Shown in pieces: positions 16,323-25,351 of a stretch of 64,000 nt of DNA. Location: positions 1 to 64,000 of the forward strand of contig NZ_LT707406.1 in NCBI RefSeq assembly GCF_900156875.1, given 5' to 3'. The notes under the pieces are model-generated. The model was not told the DNA's origin. It saw only the letters and a program-made list of their open reading frames with translations, and did not search any database. This stretch comes from Robertmurraya dakarensis (GTDB lineage: Bacteria; Bacillota; Bacilli; Bacillales; Cytobacillaceae). Made by a program: the position numbers and the translations under genes. Position 1 is the stretch's first letter. Each line of letters begins with the position of its first letter.

Positions 16323-16722
16323 TCTGTCACCTCTTTCACTTATATGCTGAGTTAAACGACCTGTACCTGGTATCTGAATGATATGTAATTATTACATTAT
16401 ATGATGAGTATAACATGAGAAAAAGGGTTATGAACGTATATAATGTATATTATGTGATGAGTTTATGAACTCAGTCATTATTGTTTTATCTATAGGGGGG
16501 AACTGCTAAATAAAGTGGTTTCGCGTGAACTTGGCGAAAAACCAATTTTACAAAAAAGTATATCATTATTTTAATCGTAAATAACTATATAATTTCTTTC
16601 TAAAAGAAAAAGGGGGAACAAACAAAAAAACGAGGTGTTTTATATAAATCACTTGATTTTTCTCAATTTTCTTTATGTTAGTATATAAATATATACATAC
16701 TATAGATAGGGGAATAAACTTA
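16323..16722. other. Intergenic region with short palindromes (possible recombination site)
   Basis: No gene is seen. ATGTAATTATTACAT (16383-16397) is a perfect 7-bp inverted repeat about 60 bases upstream of the recombinase start, followed by the related ATATAATGTATATTATGTG. A GGGGGG run lies at 16495-16500. This could hold the recombinase target or promoters of the flanking genes. Confidence 0.35.
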
Positions 16723-17661
16723 ATGGAAACTAAAAAACTATATATTGCTAATTTCAATTGTACCTTTGGTAAAGACAACAAACCCATGCTAGAACACTTT
16801 CTAGATATTATACTACCCGCATTTCAGAAAGATTTAGTTAGAAAAGATGCTGGTAATCAATATCTCTTTGAGAAAGTGCATTTAATTATGTCTCAGGGTG
16901 AATTTATGCTTGCAGGACTACTAGTTAAGCGGACCCAATTAGAGATAAAATCACGCTATAAAGAAGGAGAAGGTCTTAAAAGAACTAATGAAAAAATCTT
17001 ATCGGACCCATACTCATATTTTTTAATTTCTTTAAAAAATCATCGGATGACTCTAGTAAAGAACCAAAAGGGTAGCCCTGATATTAGGAGTTTTTCTGCT
17101 ACGGCTCGGAATGTTTTATACCAGTACATAAAGGATCAAAATAATAAAATAGAAAAACCCGAGGATAAGCTTCCAAAACCTAACTTGAATGTGGTTCCGA
17201 TACCATTTGAAGGTGAAATAGATAAGGCACTAAAAGATATAAGAAAGATTAATAAACTAACCTTACGGTTTTATCCTTTAAACGGTGATATTTCTCATAA
17301 TAAGATGTTTAACGCTTTAAGGGATACTTTAATTGAGGTTGGAAGTAATACAGGGTTTACACAAATTAATACTCCAGAAAACCATAAAGAAGTGGCAAAT
17401 CTTCTAAAAGAAACTAAAGGATTAGTAAAACCAACTTTATATGTTATTGATGGAAATGGCAATAAGAAAACACTTAGAGATGACTCTTTTACAGAATCGA
17501 TGGATGTTTCATTAGATGAGGAAGAATCATTGGATGAAAATATAAACAGTATCGCTGGTAAAGTTACAAATAGAGAAGAATTTACTGAAACAAGTTCGGA
17601 AAATACTAAAATATATCAGAAGTTTTTCAGTAGTCTAATGAGTGTATTTAGCAATAAATAG
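16723..17661 (+). CDS. Unrecognised cytosolic protein, first gene of a candidate two-gene defence cassette
   Basis: 312 residues with no family I recognise. The N-terminus METKKLYIANFNCTFGKDNK looks like a globular beta-start. The middle contains FLISLKNHRMTLVKNQKGSP and LNVVPIPFEGEIDKALKDI, and the last ~60 residues are acidic (SLDEEESLDENIN). No membrane helix or signal is seen. ATG 16723 with AGGGGAAT upstream is preferred over the in-frame ATG at 16675, which has no ribosome binding site. Ten bases separate it from a four-helix membrane protein, so the two are co-transcribed. Its place among Abi, R-M and DUF3800 genes suggests defence, but function is not shown by sequence. Confidence 0.65.
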   Translation: METKKLYIANFNCTFGKDNKPMLEHFLDIILPAFQKDLVRKDAGNQYLFEKVHLIMSQGEFMLAGLLVKRTQLEIKSRYKEGEGLKRTNEKILSDPYSYFLISLKNHRMTLVKNQKGSPDIRSFSATARNVLYQYIKDQNNKIEKPEDKLPKPNLNVVPIPFEGEIDKALKDIRKINKLTLRFYPLNGDISHNKMFNALRDTLIEVGSNTGFTQINTPENHKEVANLLKETKGLVKPTLYVIDGNGNKKTLRDDSFTESMDVSLDEEESLDENINSIAGKVTNREEFTETSSENTKIYQKFFSSLMSVFSNK

Positions 17662-17670
17662 GAGGTATTT

Positions 17671-18300
17671 ATGCGTAATGATAAAAAGACCTTAGAAGAA
17701 AATGCTAAGAAAATTCTTGATGACGAAACCTCGATTCAAGTTCTTAAAAGTAGCCTTCAAACATCACGTTTTTCATACAAAAGATTAATTTTACTATTAA
17801 TTATTTGGTTTTTGATGATGTGGCAGTCAGAAATAATTTTCTTGAATGGAAATATTATTGATAAGCTATTAATGTTAATAAACGCTGTGAATGTAATAAT
17901 AATACCTATATTTGCACTAATAATTACGGGTTATTCAATATTTCAAGCAATAAGTACTGGTGAATCGCTGTACACGTTATTGACTAATACCCTTGAAGAA
18001 AGAAGTATGTTTCAGGTATATAATTTATTCTTCTTTTTAATATCCATACAATTTTTAGCAATTATCATAATGAACTTTATATTATTTGTAATCTTTACAA
18101 ACATACCAGTTAGCTGGCAACTTCCTAATTTTGATCAGGAGGTGAATGAAAGAATAGCAAGTGGATTACTCTCATTATACATAGTAATAATAGTACACTC
18201 CTTAATTGAAGTTAAAAGTTTTATTTATAACTTGTACCAGATCTTTTCTACAAATGCAGTAGCTAAATCTATTCAGTATTTGAAGAATAAACAAGAATAG
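17671..18300 (+). CDS. Four-helix membrane protein, second gene of the cassette
   Basis: 209 residues: a charged N-terminal ~30 residues, then four hydrophobic segments at about 38-58, 66-92, 114-142 and 163-182, and a basic C-terminal tail (YLKNKQE). GGAGG lies 7 bases before ATG. No known family. A soluble sensor/effector followed by a small membrane protein is a common layout of phage-defence pairs in which membrane damage kills the cell, but here that is inference. Composition is more AT-rich than the neighbouring genes. Confidence 0.65.
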   Translation: MRNDKKTLEENAKKILDDETSIQVLKSSLQTSRFSYKRLILLLIIWFLMMWQSEIIFLNGNIIDKLLMLINAVNVIIIPIFALIITGYSIFQAISTGESLYTLLTNTLEERSMFQVYNLFFFLISIQFLAIIIMNFILFVIFTNIPVSWQLPNFDQEVNERIASGLLSLYIVIIVHSLIEVKSFIYNLYQIFSTNAVAKSIQYLKNKQE

Positions 18301-18537
18301 AATATAGCTATGAAAATAAGTTATGCCATTTTTAGCTTTTACTATTAAATTGTAAATTGCCTCTGGATAAAATCTAATTTTTCATTTCACTCCTACTTCC
18401 TCATTTTCATAGGGGAGGAGGATGTTTATTATTTAATGTGAGATCAACTTCCTCAATATACAAATTTACAGGTCATTAGGCGTTTGTTAAATCTCAAAAT
18501 CACCTGCTATAATAATCCTCAGAAAGGAAGATGATCG

Positions 18538-19260
18538 ATGTATTCTTTCCAATTTGGAAACCAAACGATACCGTACACTCTCTCTACTAGTCATCGTCGC
18601 AAAACGTTATCTATTTCAGTTGATCAGCATGGCGTAGCCGTCATATCTCCTTCTCATGTTGATAGGGAAAAAGTCGAAATGATTTTACATAATAAAGCTG
18701 TTTGGATCATCAAACAACTTTCTGATTTTGAGGAAATGAATAAGACCTTTACGGAACGTTCCTTTTTATCTGGAGAAAAACTTCCTTACTTAGGACGACA
18801 TTATCGTTTGAAAGTGATGAAAAAGGATAGCGATGAAGCCATTTTTCGCTTTTATCAGGGGCGTTTTGTGGCAGAACTTCCAAAGGGGATTTCTGAAGAG
18901 GAACATCGGGATCTTCTCCTCCCTTTATACGTGGACTGGATTAAACAACGCGGGAACCAGTATGCCCAGGATCGCATCAAACGATTTACTCTCAAACTTC
19001 AAAAAGAACCCAATACCATTATCATAAAAGACCAGGGGCAGCGTTGGGGCAGTTGTACGCCATCTGGTAACATCCTATTGAACTGGCGTATTTTCTTAGC
19101 TCCTACCTCTATGATTGACTATGTACTGGCTCATGAATTAGTTCATTTAAAGCATATGAACCATTCCAAAGAATATTGGGAGACGTTAAGAATGCTGCTG
19201 CCTGACTATGAACAAAGAAAAGAATGGCTTAGACTTAACGGTGGCACCTTAAACGTATAA
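18538..19260 (+). CDS. YgjP/DUF45-type zinc metallopeptidase
   Basis: 240 residues. The zinc motif HELVH (H199, E200, H203) is followed by HMNHS, and upstream is the conserved RWGSC (169-173). This is the YgjP-like (DUF45, WLM/SprT-related) metallopeptidase layout. ATG 18538 follows AAGGAAG with 7 bases spacing. Genes of this family are often found next to type I restriction-modification loci, and here the hsd operon begins less than 2 kb away on the opposite strand. Its substrate is unknown; a role in processing or turnover of defence or DNA-bound proteins is possible. A strong terminator overlaps the stop. Confidence 0.88.
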   Translation: MYSFQFGNQTIPYTLSTSHRRKTLSISVDQHGVAVISPSHVDREKVEMILHNKAVWIIKQLSDFEEMNKTFTERSFLSGEKLPYLGRHYRLKVMKKDSDEAIFRFYQGRFVAELPKGISEEEHRDLLLPLYVDWIKQRGNQYAQDRIKRFTLKLQKEPNTIIIKDQGQRWGSCTPSGNILLNWRIFLAPTSMIDYVLAHELVHLKHMNHSKEYWETLRMLLPDYEQRKEWLRLNGGTLNV

Positions 19261-19297
19261 AAATAGCGAGAAGCCGATTTGGATTCTCGCTATTTTT
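19259..19297. terminator. Bidirectional terminator after the metallopeptidase
   Basis: AAAAATAGCGAGAA (19259-19272) pairs with TTCTCGCTATTTTT (19284-19297). Confidence 0.88.
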
Positions 19298-19307
19298 TAT
19301 ATATTAG

Positions 19308-19634
19308 TCACACTTCCCCGAAAAGATCATCAACAGTAGTTTTCTTACCCTTGGTTAAAGTTTCAGATATTAACGATTCTACTGCATTCCCTATTTGTCC
19401 TTTACGCTGTCTGAATTCGGTCATCAATTCTTCTCCACTGTACCCCTCAGCAATAAGGTCAGCCAGAATCTCCTCCGAAAAGTCTTCAAAGCTTTCACGC
19501 ATTGGCCTTAAGACTAGGTAATTTTTGTGTAATTCTAAGGTTACTTCATCCTTTAGATTTAAATAGTCATAATACTCTTTCGGAATGCTAATTTGTCTTT
19601 TACTCGAAACTGAAATACGTTTTAATCTGGGCAT
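19308..19634 (-). CDS. AbrB/SpoVT-domain protein, probable antitoxin
   Basis: 108 residues. The N-terminal 45 residues form an AbrB-type swapped-hairpin DNA-binding domain (KRISVSSKRQISIPKEYYD, then VTLELHKNYLVLRP). The C-terminal part is helical and acidic, as in antitoxins that wrap a toxin. I prefer the internal ATG (19634), which has GGAGAG 7-8 bases upstream; the frame from 19661 lacks a ribosome binding site. No toxin gene is intact next to it: the divergent small ORF at 19783 is broken by two stop codons. It may be an orphan regulator. Confidence 0.75.
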   Translation of the reverse strand: MPRLKRISVSSKRQISIPKEYYDYLNLKDEVTLELHKNYLVLRPMRESFEDFSEEILADLIAEGYSGEELMTEFRQRKGQIGNAVESLISETLTKGKKTTVDDLFGEV

Positions 19635-19782
19635 TTGGGTTCTCTCCAGTTCTTTTTTCATCTTAAAATTCTTACTCTACTTATCTAAAAAATAAGATGT
19701 CATACCTTGTAACATTATGGGTTGGTATAATGAAAAACTTAGTTTGGTTCAAAGAAAACAATGCTAAAGGAGGGAATTCAAT

Positions 19783-19941
19783 ATGGCTATAAGTAATGAA
19801 GATTTAGTTGAAATGGTAAAAAGACTGCCTGAGTCTGCAAAGAAATTTGCTTATGACTAGTAGCTAGCGTTGCTCACAAAAACCAAAGGAAGCTGCAAAC
19901 AAACGAGCAAAGAAGATATATTCAGTGATTTTAACAGATAA
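19783..19941 (+). pseudogene. Remnant of a small antitoxin-like gene
   Basis: A strong AAAGGAGGG precedes ATG 19783, reading MAISNEDLVEMVKRLPESAK then two consecutive TAG stops (19858-19863). The same frame continues with protein-like KEDIFSD before a final stop. This looks like a short addiction-type protein destroyed by stops, or a 25-residue peptide. Confidence 0.4.
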
Positions 19942-20007
19942 AGATATCAATGACTTTCTCCATTTCCAAAATGTGTGAGACCCAAATAGGGGTCTGCATA
20001 TGTTTAC

Positions 20008-20820
20008 TTATTTTTCTAATATGATATTTGAGTTCATAAAGATATTAAGGTAGCCTTCAAAGCCAACTTCCAACAATTCGTGGGCATTCCCCCACTCAAA
20101 ATATTTAATACTCTTTAAAAATTGATAAAAATTTGGTTCAGCTTCTAATAGCGAAATGATAAATTTATTTTTTTCTCGTACAGATCGTGTTGTTGGTTCG
20201 TCGTTTCGAATAATAGTCCTTACTATACCAAGTAAAATATCAGTAATTTCAATTCCTACTTCGGTTTTTTTAGGTAGATAATCGACTTCTGTAATCGTAA
20301 ACCGTTCATCACGGTATATGGACTGTATATTCAATTGATGAAATAACTGATTTCTTAAATCATAGTTACTATTGTGATAGGTTGTGTCATCTTCAATAAA
20401 AATTTGTGTATCTAAATGAACATGTGAGCCATAACCTCTTAATAATCCGTAAATAATTCTTTCTGGGAACTTCATGAAAATGGTCTGATCAGCAATATCT
20501 GGATATGTATGTTTTAATTTCTTTGAGTTTAATTCAATCTTAGACTGATCGTAGGAGATAACATTCATCTTAAGAAGATGTTCATTTTGTAAAATAGTGC
20601 GTAATATCTTCCATATTTTCTTACGCTTTTGACTATCTCCATTGTAATCTGTCCAGTGTAGTTTAGAATTCCGAATAATTTCATTTAATTGTTGAATAGC
20701 TGGGGTGTTATAATATTGTGTGGGTATAAGGATTCCAGCCATTAAGTGAGGGCGTTCTTGATTCTTACCACTTTCATCAAAAAACACCTTTATAGAATGA
20801 TTAGTGAAAGGTTGCTGCAT
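20008..20820 (-). CDS. DUF3800 protein
   Basis: 270 residues. It begins with the diagnostic VFFDESG (acidic pair after strand one) and has further acidic positions at FIEDDTTY and VGIEITDILLG. That pattern matches DUF3800, thought to adopt an RNase H-like fold with a metal-binding active site; biochemical activity is not established. ATG 20820 follows AAGAGGT. DUF3800 genes are frequent in defence islands and on plasmids, consistent with its position beside the hsd operon on the same strand, but a terminator (20995-21024) separates it from hsdR, so it has its own promoter. Confidence 0.8.
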   Translation of the reverse strand: MQQPFTNHSIKVFFDESGKNQERPHLMAGILIPTQYYNTPAIQQLNEIIRNSKLHWTDYNGDSQKRKKIWKILRTILQNEHLLKMNVISYDQSKIELNSKKLKHTYPDIADQTIFMKFPERIIYGLLRGYGSHVHLDTQIFIEDDTTYHNSNYDLRNQLFHQLNIQSIYRDERFTITEVDYLPKKTEVGIEITDILLGIVRTIIRNDEPTTRSVREKNKFIISLLEAEPNFYQFLKSIKYFEWGNAHELLEVGFEGYLNIFMNSNIILEK

Positions 20821-20994
20821 AGTAGGACCTCTTTACAAATTAGTCAAATTCAGGCATAATTAGATTAAGAAATAAATAAATGGGTATAGTAATACATAAC
20901 TTGTTGCGCCTAATAAATAGCGACACGTTATTTATTATTTGGTGGTTCTACTCACTACGCCATTAAATTAGTGGTGCGTAGCATCCATACCCCG

Positions 20995-21024
20995 AAAAGG
21001 ACTAGAAACATTCTAGTCCTTTTT
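20995..21024. terminator. Terminator after the hsd operon
   Basis: AAAAGGACTAGA and TTCTAGTCCTTTT form a strong stem at 20995-21024 with A and T runs on either side. A second hairpin (CTACG/CGTAG around 20954-20981) lies just beyond it. Confidence 0.85.
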
Positions 21025-21080
21025 ATTATATCAAACACCCGTTCCCACATCTACACTTAACATCGGTTACTCGCTATTTT

Positions 21081-24017
21081 TCATCCATATTGAACCTCTG
21101 CTAGGGCCATAAAATAACCAACTAACATCGAGGCATCTCCGAGAGACATCTTTTTCTTCAGCAACCTCACTTTTAAGTCCGCATTAAGCTTACGTTTAAA
21201 GTCATTTTTATGCTTCCAATCAGGAATCGGAGTGACGTGTTCCTCAATAAAATGATGAATCTCAACGGCCATTTCTTTTAACACATCGATCTCTCTTTGG
21301 CCTTCAAACATTTCCAGCAGCTTATTAAAATAGGGCTCTTCTTCTGGTTTTAAGCCCGTTTGTGTTTGCCCTTCGACTTTCGTCACTAGCTCTTCTCGAG
21401 CTGAATACAGCTTATCCAATAACTCATAGATATCCATTTGGCGGTCTTTAAATCGAGATAAAAGATCCTCTACTTTTTCCTTCAATGTAGTGTAAAAGAC
21501 CTCATCCTCTTCCATCCTCACAGAAATTTCTCGTTTGATCGCATGCTCGATTTGAGCTGCCTTTGTTTCAGGCATTACATTTTTCTCTACTTCCTCTTTA
21601 AAAGAACCATATAAAATCGAAACAGGTTCCCTCACTTCGATGCCTTCCGATTGCAACCGGGTATAGATCAGATGACGAACTTTTTCTCCGCATTCAGAAA
21701 TGTCCATGCCATCGTCAATGGAAAACTGCGATTTCGCCCTCTGACGAATCATTCCTAAGTGCTTGAGATCTGCTACAAACGGCTCTGCCTTCGGACTTGG
21801 CATCACCCGATCCATGCTTTCTGCGAAACGCTTAAAAGCAATTTCAAAATCAGCGCGGACATCTTCATCTGCCAGGCGTAAGATACACTCTTCTACTTGG
21901 TCTTTTTTTAAACCGTCAAAGAACCTCATCGCAGAACGATGCCGTTGCTCTAATCGAGGCAATTCTTCATCAATGGAATGAAGCGCACCCTTCACATCAT
22001 TGGAACTGAATATCTCAAGTGCTTGATCCAAAAAGCGAGAAACGCCAAAATAATCGACAATCAGACCATACGTCTTATTGTCATCATAACGACGATTCGT
22101 CCTGGCAATTGCTTGTAATAAATTATGTTCCCGTAATGGTTTATCGAGGTACATCACCTGCTCAATCGGCGCATCAAACCCCGTCAGCAATTTATCACAA
22201 ACAATCAGCATCGCTAGTTTATCGTCTGAAAAGGGCTTTTTGAAACGTTCAATGAGAATTTTTTCTTCTTCTTTCGTGATATGGAACTCACGAAGCTCTT
22301 TTTTATCATTATGCCGAGCAGAAAAGATCACGGCTGTTTCAAATTGACCGGCTGCGTATTGATCAATTAACTTCTTATATTTCACAGCTGCGGCTCTTGA
22401 GACAGCCACGACTTGTGCTTTATAGCCATTTACGAGAATATGAGTCTCAAAATGGCGGACAATATCAAGGGCGATTTCCTGCATACGCTCAGGAGCCGTT
22501 AAGATCAGCTCTTCATTGACGTATTTTTGCTTAATTTTCTCACGGGTGTCCTCATCATACTCAAAAAAGACACGATTGAAGATTTCATCTAATGAATCCC
22601 CCTTAACCTGGACATTCGGCAGCCGGGACTCATAGAAAATCTGAACTGTTGCGCCGTCCTCTACAGCTTGTTCAATCGTATATTTATCAATATAGGAGCC
22701 AAATTTCCCCGTGGTGGATCTCGTCTTTTTATCAATCGGTGTTCCTGTAAAACCGATAAAGGTCGCATTTGGCAGGGCTTTTCTCATATTCATTGCTAAC
22801 CCTTTATATTGGGAACGGTGAGATTCATCCGTCATCACAATGATATTTTCAGCTTCGGATATAACTGGAAAGCTTTGAGTTCCTTCCTCGTCCTCAGCAC
22901 CCTGAAATTTTTGAATTAAGGTCATGATTGTTGCGCCAGGACCTTTTCCTAATTGCCTTTTTAAATCGGCGACTGAAGTGGCTTGGGTTGGATTCGGAAA
23001 CCCGCACTGTTGAAAGGTTTTAGTGATTTGATCATCCAAATCCTGACGATCCGTTACAATCACCAGCATTGGATTCTCCAGTTCGTCCACACGTCGCAGC
23101 TTCATCGAAAGATACACCATTGTTAACGACTTTCCTGACCCTTGTGTATGCCAGACCACCCCACCGCGACGAGAAGGCTTGTCCTCCTGAATGATGCGCT
23201 CAATCGCTTTATTCACAGCCCGGTACTGCTGATAGCGTGCCAGCTTTTTCACTTTTCCATCGTAGACGATGAAATTTCGCATTAAATCCATGACAGCTTC
23301 TTTGCGCAACATGCCTGCCACCAAAATATTTTGCGGTCGGTCACTTCCCACATCTTCAACGGTTAAGGGGTAAGGATCTTTCCAAAGACCGTAGTGCTGC
23401 GGTCTGGCAAAAATCGTTCCCACCCGTGCACGATCTCTACTTGTAACAATCAGCATCTGGTTGTACCAGAACAATTTTTCATGCGTTTCTTGATACCGAT
23501 CAAATTGACGGACCCCTTCTGGCAGCTGTTGATCCCATTTTAAGCGAGGACTTTTACACTCAATCAACACAAGAGGCAATCCATTAATATACAAAACAAT
23601 GTCCGGACGAATGGTTCCATTGGCATTCGTATATGAAATCTGATTCACTACTAAAAAATCGTTATGGTCGATATGATCAAAGTCGAATAACCGCACCGTT
23701 TGATTTTTCTTCCCTGCCCCAACGTCTTGAAGCACAGAGATCCCCTGCCCAAAAAGCCAGTCATATAGCGTCCGATTGGCATCCCATAGATCTTCTGCAT
23801 GAAATGCCACTAACTGCTTGACCACTTTCTCAACATTCGCATCGCTAATCCATTCATTTAACCGTTTGATGACCTTGGCCAAACGCCCTTCTATAATAAT
23901 GCTGCCTCGACCTTTTCTCTCGGTATCTAACTTAGATCCTTCTATGTAGGTATACCCGTATGCTTGTAATTGCTCGATGAAGGGTAATTCTACCTCTGTA
24001 TATTCCAACGGTTTCAT
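21081..24017 (-). CDS. hsdR: Type I restriction enzyme R subunit
   Basis: About 978 residues, typical HsdR length. Order: N-terminal PD-(D/E)xK nuclease (D139 in RPDIVLYI, ECK at 153-155), superfamily-2 translocase with Walker A TQGSGKS (about 291-297), the DEAD-like TDESHR, motif III GFTGTPID, helicase motifs LLTGFDAP and QAIARTNR, and a helical C-terminal domain that docks on the methylase. ATG 24017 fits the upstream AGGGGGTGAG better than the GTG at 24023. It is the last gene of hsdM-hsdS-hsdR, with 26 bp between hsdS and hsdR. All motifs appear intact, so the system should be active. Confidence 0.95.
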   Translation of the reverse strand: MKPLEYTEVELPFIEQLQAYGYTYIEGSKLDTERKGRGSIIIEGRLAKVIKRLNEWISDANVEKVVKQLVAFHAEDLWDANRTLYDWLFGQGISVLQDVGAGKKNQTVRLFDFDHIDHNDFLVVNQISYTNANGTIRPDIVLYINGLPLVLIECKSPRLKWDQQLPEGVRQFDRYQETHEKLFWYNQMLIVTSRDRARVGTIFARPQHYGLWKDPYPLTVEDVGSDRPQNILVAGMLRKEAVMDLMRNFIVYDGKVKKLARYQQYRAVNKAIERIIQEDKPSRRGGVVWHTQGSGKSLTMVYLSMKLRRVDELENPMLVIVTDRQDLDDQITKTFQQCGFPNPTQATSVADLKRQLGKGPGATIMTLIQKFQGAEDEEGTQSFPVISEAENIIVMTDESHRSQYKGLAMNMRKALPNATFIGFTGTPIDKKTRSTTGKFGSYIDKYTIEQAVEDGATVQIFYESRLPNVQVKGDSLDEIFNRVFFEYDEDTREKIKQKYVNEELILTAPERMQEIALDIVRHFETHILVNGYKAQVVAVSRAAAVKYKKLIDQYAAGQFETAVIFSARHNDKKELREFHITKEEEKILIERFKKPFSDDKLAMLIVCDKLLTGFDAPIEQVMYLDKPLREHNLLQAIARTNRRYDDNKTYGLIVDYFGVSRFLDQALEIFSSNDVKGALHSIDEELPRLEQRHRSAMRFFDGLKKDQVEECILRLADEDVRADFEIAFKRFAESMDRVMPSPKAEPFVADLKHLGMIRQRAKSQFSIDDGMDISECGEKVRHLIYTRLQSEGIEVREPVSILYGSFKEEVEKNVMPETKAAQIEHAIKREISVRMEEDEVFYTTLKEKVEDLLSRFKDRQMDIYELLDKLYSAREELVTKVEGQTQTGLKPEEEPYFNKLLEMFEGQREIDVLKEMAVEIHHFIEEHVTPIPDWKHKNDFKRKLNADLKVRLLKKKMSLGDASMLVGYFMALAEVQYG

Positions 24018-24049
24018 TCCCACTCACCCCCTAAGGAAAAGGGGACAGC

Positions 24050-25351
24050 TTACACCGTCACCCGGATTCTTCCTGTTAATAATTGTTGCATTAAACCTTT
24101 TTTGAGTTCTGTGTATTTTGCTTTTTGTTGTTCATAGCTTTCAATTTCGTCGTCGACTGATGATAGGATTTCGGCGATTTTTTGTTGTTCAATTATGGAA
24201 GGGACTACTATCTTAAATTCTCGTATTTGTTGAAAATTTAATCCTTCACGAGTTTGACCAAGTTGTTGTTTAAATATTTGTTGTTGACCCAATGGTGACG
24301 ATAAATAAGAATTTAAAAAATAAGGATACAATTCCTTTTTTGCTCTAATGATGCAGACATGCTGATTCACATTTGCTCTAGGAAATCCAAAAGGTACGAC
24401 GGTACATCTACCAATAGATGCACCGGTAATATTTAACAAAACATCATTTTCAAATACTCTTGTTCTTTTCATTTTTCCATCAATTTCATCAGAAATATAA
24501 GCAATATCTTCTAGCCTAATTCCTAGAAAATGAACATTTTGACTACGGATAAATAATACACCCTCGTTTTGATAGACACTTCTTCCACCCTTCGGGGTTA
24601 TACCACTTCCAATAAAACTTGCTAAAGATCCAACTGTTGTTACTTCCCATTCTATAGGGATTCTTCCAATCTCAGTATCCTTAAACTCTTTATGACCAAT
24701 ACCTTTAGTTAGCAATTGCTGCATCAAGCCTTTTTTGAGTTCTTTCGTTGATTTAATTAATTTTTCGGTGTTCTCAATTTGCTCATCAACAGTAGAAAGT
24801 ATTTCGGCTATTTTTTGCTGTTCGTCAAGAGGTGGAACAATCACTTTTAATGCCCTAATGTTACTCATGGAAAGTGCCGGTTGTGATGTAGTGGTTAGAT
24901 ACTTATTAATTTCTTTCTTCCCATAGTAAGAAAGTAGATAATATAATAAATATTTCGGTGTAATATCATTTAATTTACAAGTCAATTTTGCAACATTTGG
25001 AGCCAAGTGATACTTATCATTTTCTTCAATGATTGCCATTTCGCCAATTGTTCCGACATAGGAAAATAATAAATCTCCAGATCTTAATTGTGAGCGTGGT
25101 AACTTAGTAGAAATATCCCTACAAATTTTTTTTATGTCATCTAATTTAAGTTTACCATTTTTAAGATTTAACGCTCTAAGAGCAATAATCTCACCATCAT
25201 CCGTGTACTTCATGTACTCAGTGAACTCAAATCCAGCAAGTTTTGTTACATTAACAATATTTCCTATTAAATTAACTTCCCACTCATTTGGAATCTCCCC
25301 AAGCTCCGTCATCTTATACCCTTCATGAATTTGCTTAGTTTCCGTTCCCAT
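24050..25351 (-). CDS. hsdS: Type I restriction specificity subunit
   Basis: 433 residues with two target-recognition domains, each opening with IPNEWEV or IPIEWEV (about residues 20 and 235). Each is followed by a conserved coiled-coil spacer containing EQQKIAEILS-VD and ELKKGLMQQLL. The duplicated layout is that of a full two-domain HsdS recognising a bipartite site; the DNA sequence recognised cannot be read from the protein. The ATG at 25351 overlaps the hsdM stop (TGATG), indicating translational coupling. No inverted or truncated hsdS copies were seen nearby, so phase-variable shuffling is unlikely. Confidence 0.95.
   Translation of the reverse strand: MGTETKQIHEGYKMTELGEIPNEWEVNLIGNIVNVTKLAGFEFTEYMKYTDDGEIIALRALNLKNGKLKLDDIKKICRDISTKLPRSQLRSGDLLFSYVGTIGEMAIIEENDKYHLAPNVAKLTCKLNDITPKYLLYYLLSYYGKKEINKYLTTTSQPALSMSNIRALKVIVPPLDEQQKIAEILSTVDEQIENTEKLIKSTKELKKGLMQQLLTKGIGHKEFKDTEIGRIPIEWEVTTVGSLASFIGSGITPKGGRSVYQNEGVLFIRSQNVHFLGIRLEDIAYISDEIDGKMKRTRVFENDVLLNITGASIGRCTVVPFGFPRANVNQHVCIIRAKKELYPYFLNSYLSSPLGQQQIFKQQLGQTREGLNFQQIREFKIVVPSIIEQQKIAEILSSVDDEIESYEQQKAKYTELKKGLMQQLLTGRIRVTV

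Noticed and set aside
16566-16787. 73-residue minus-strand ORF
   Set aside because: Overlaps the start of the better supported 16723 gene and lacks a ribosome binding site.
16723-18300. Kiwa (KwaA/KwaB) defence system
   Set aside because: Sizes are similar (4-helix membrane protein plus ~310-residue soluble protein), but the gene order is reversed and I see no recognisable DUF4868 motifs. Left unnamed.
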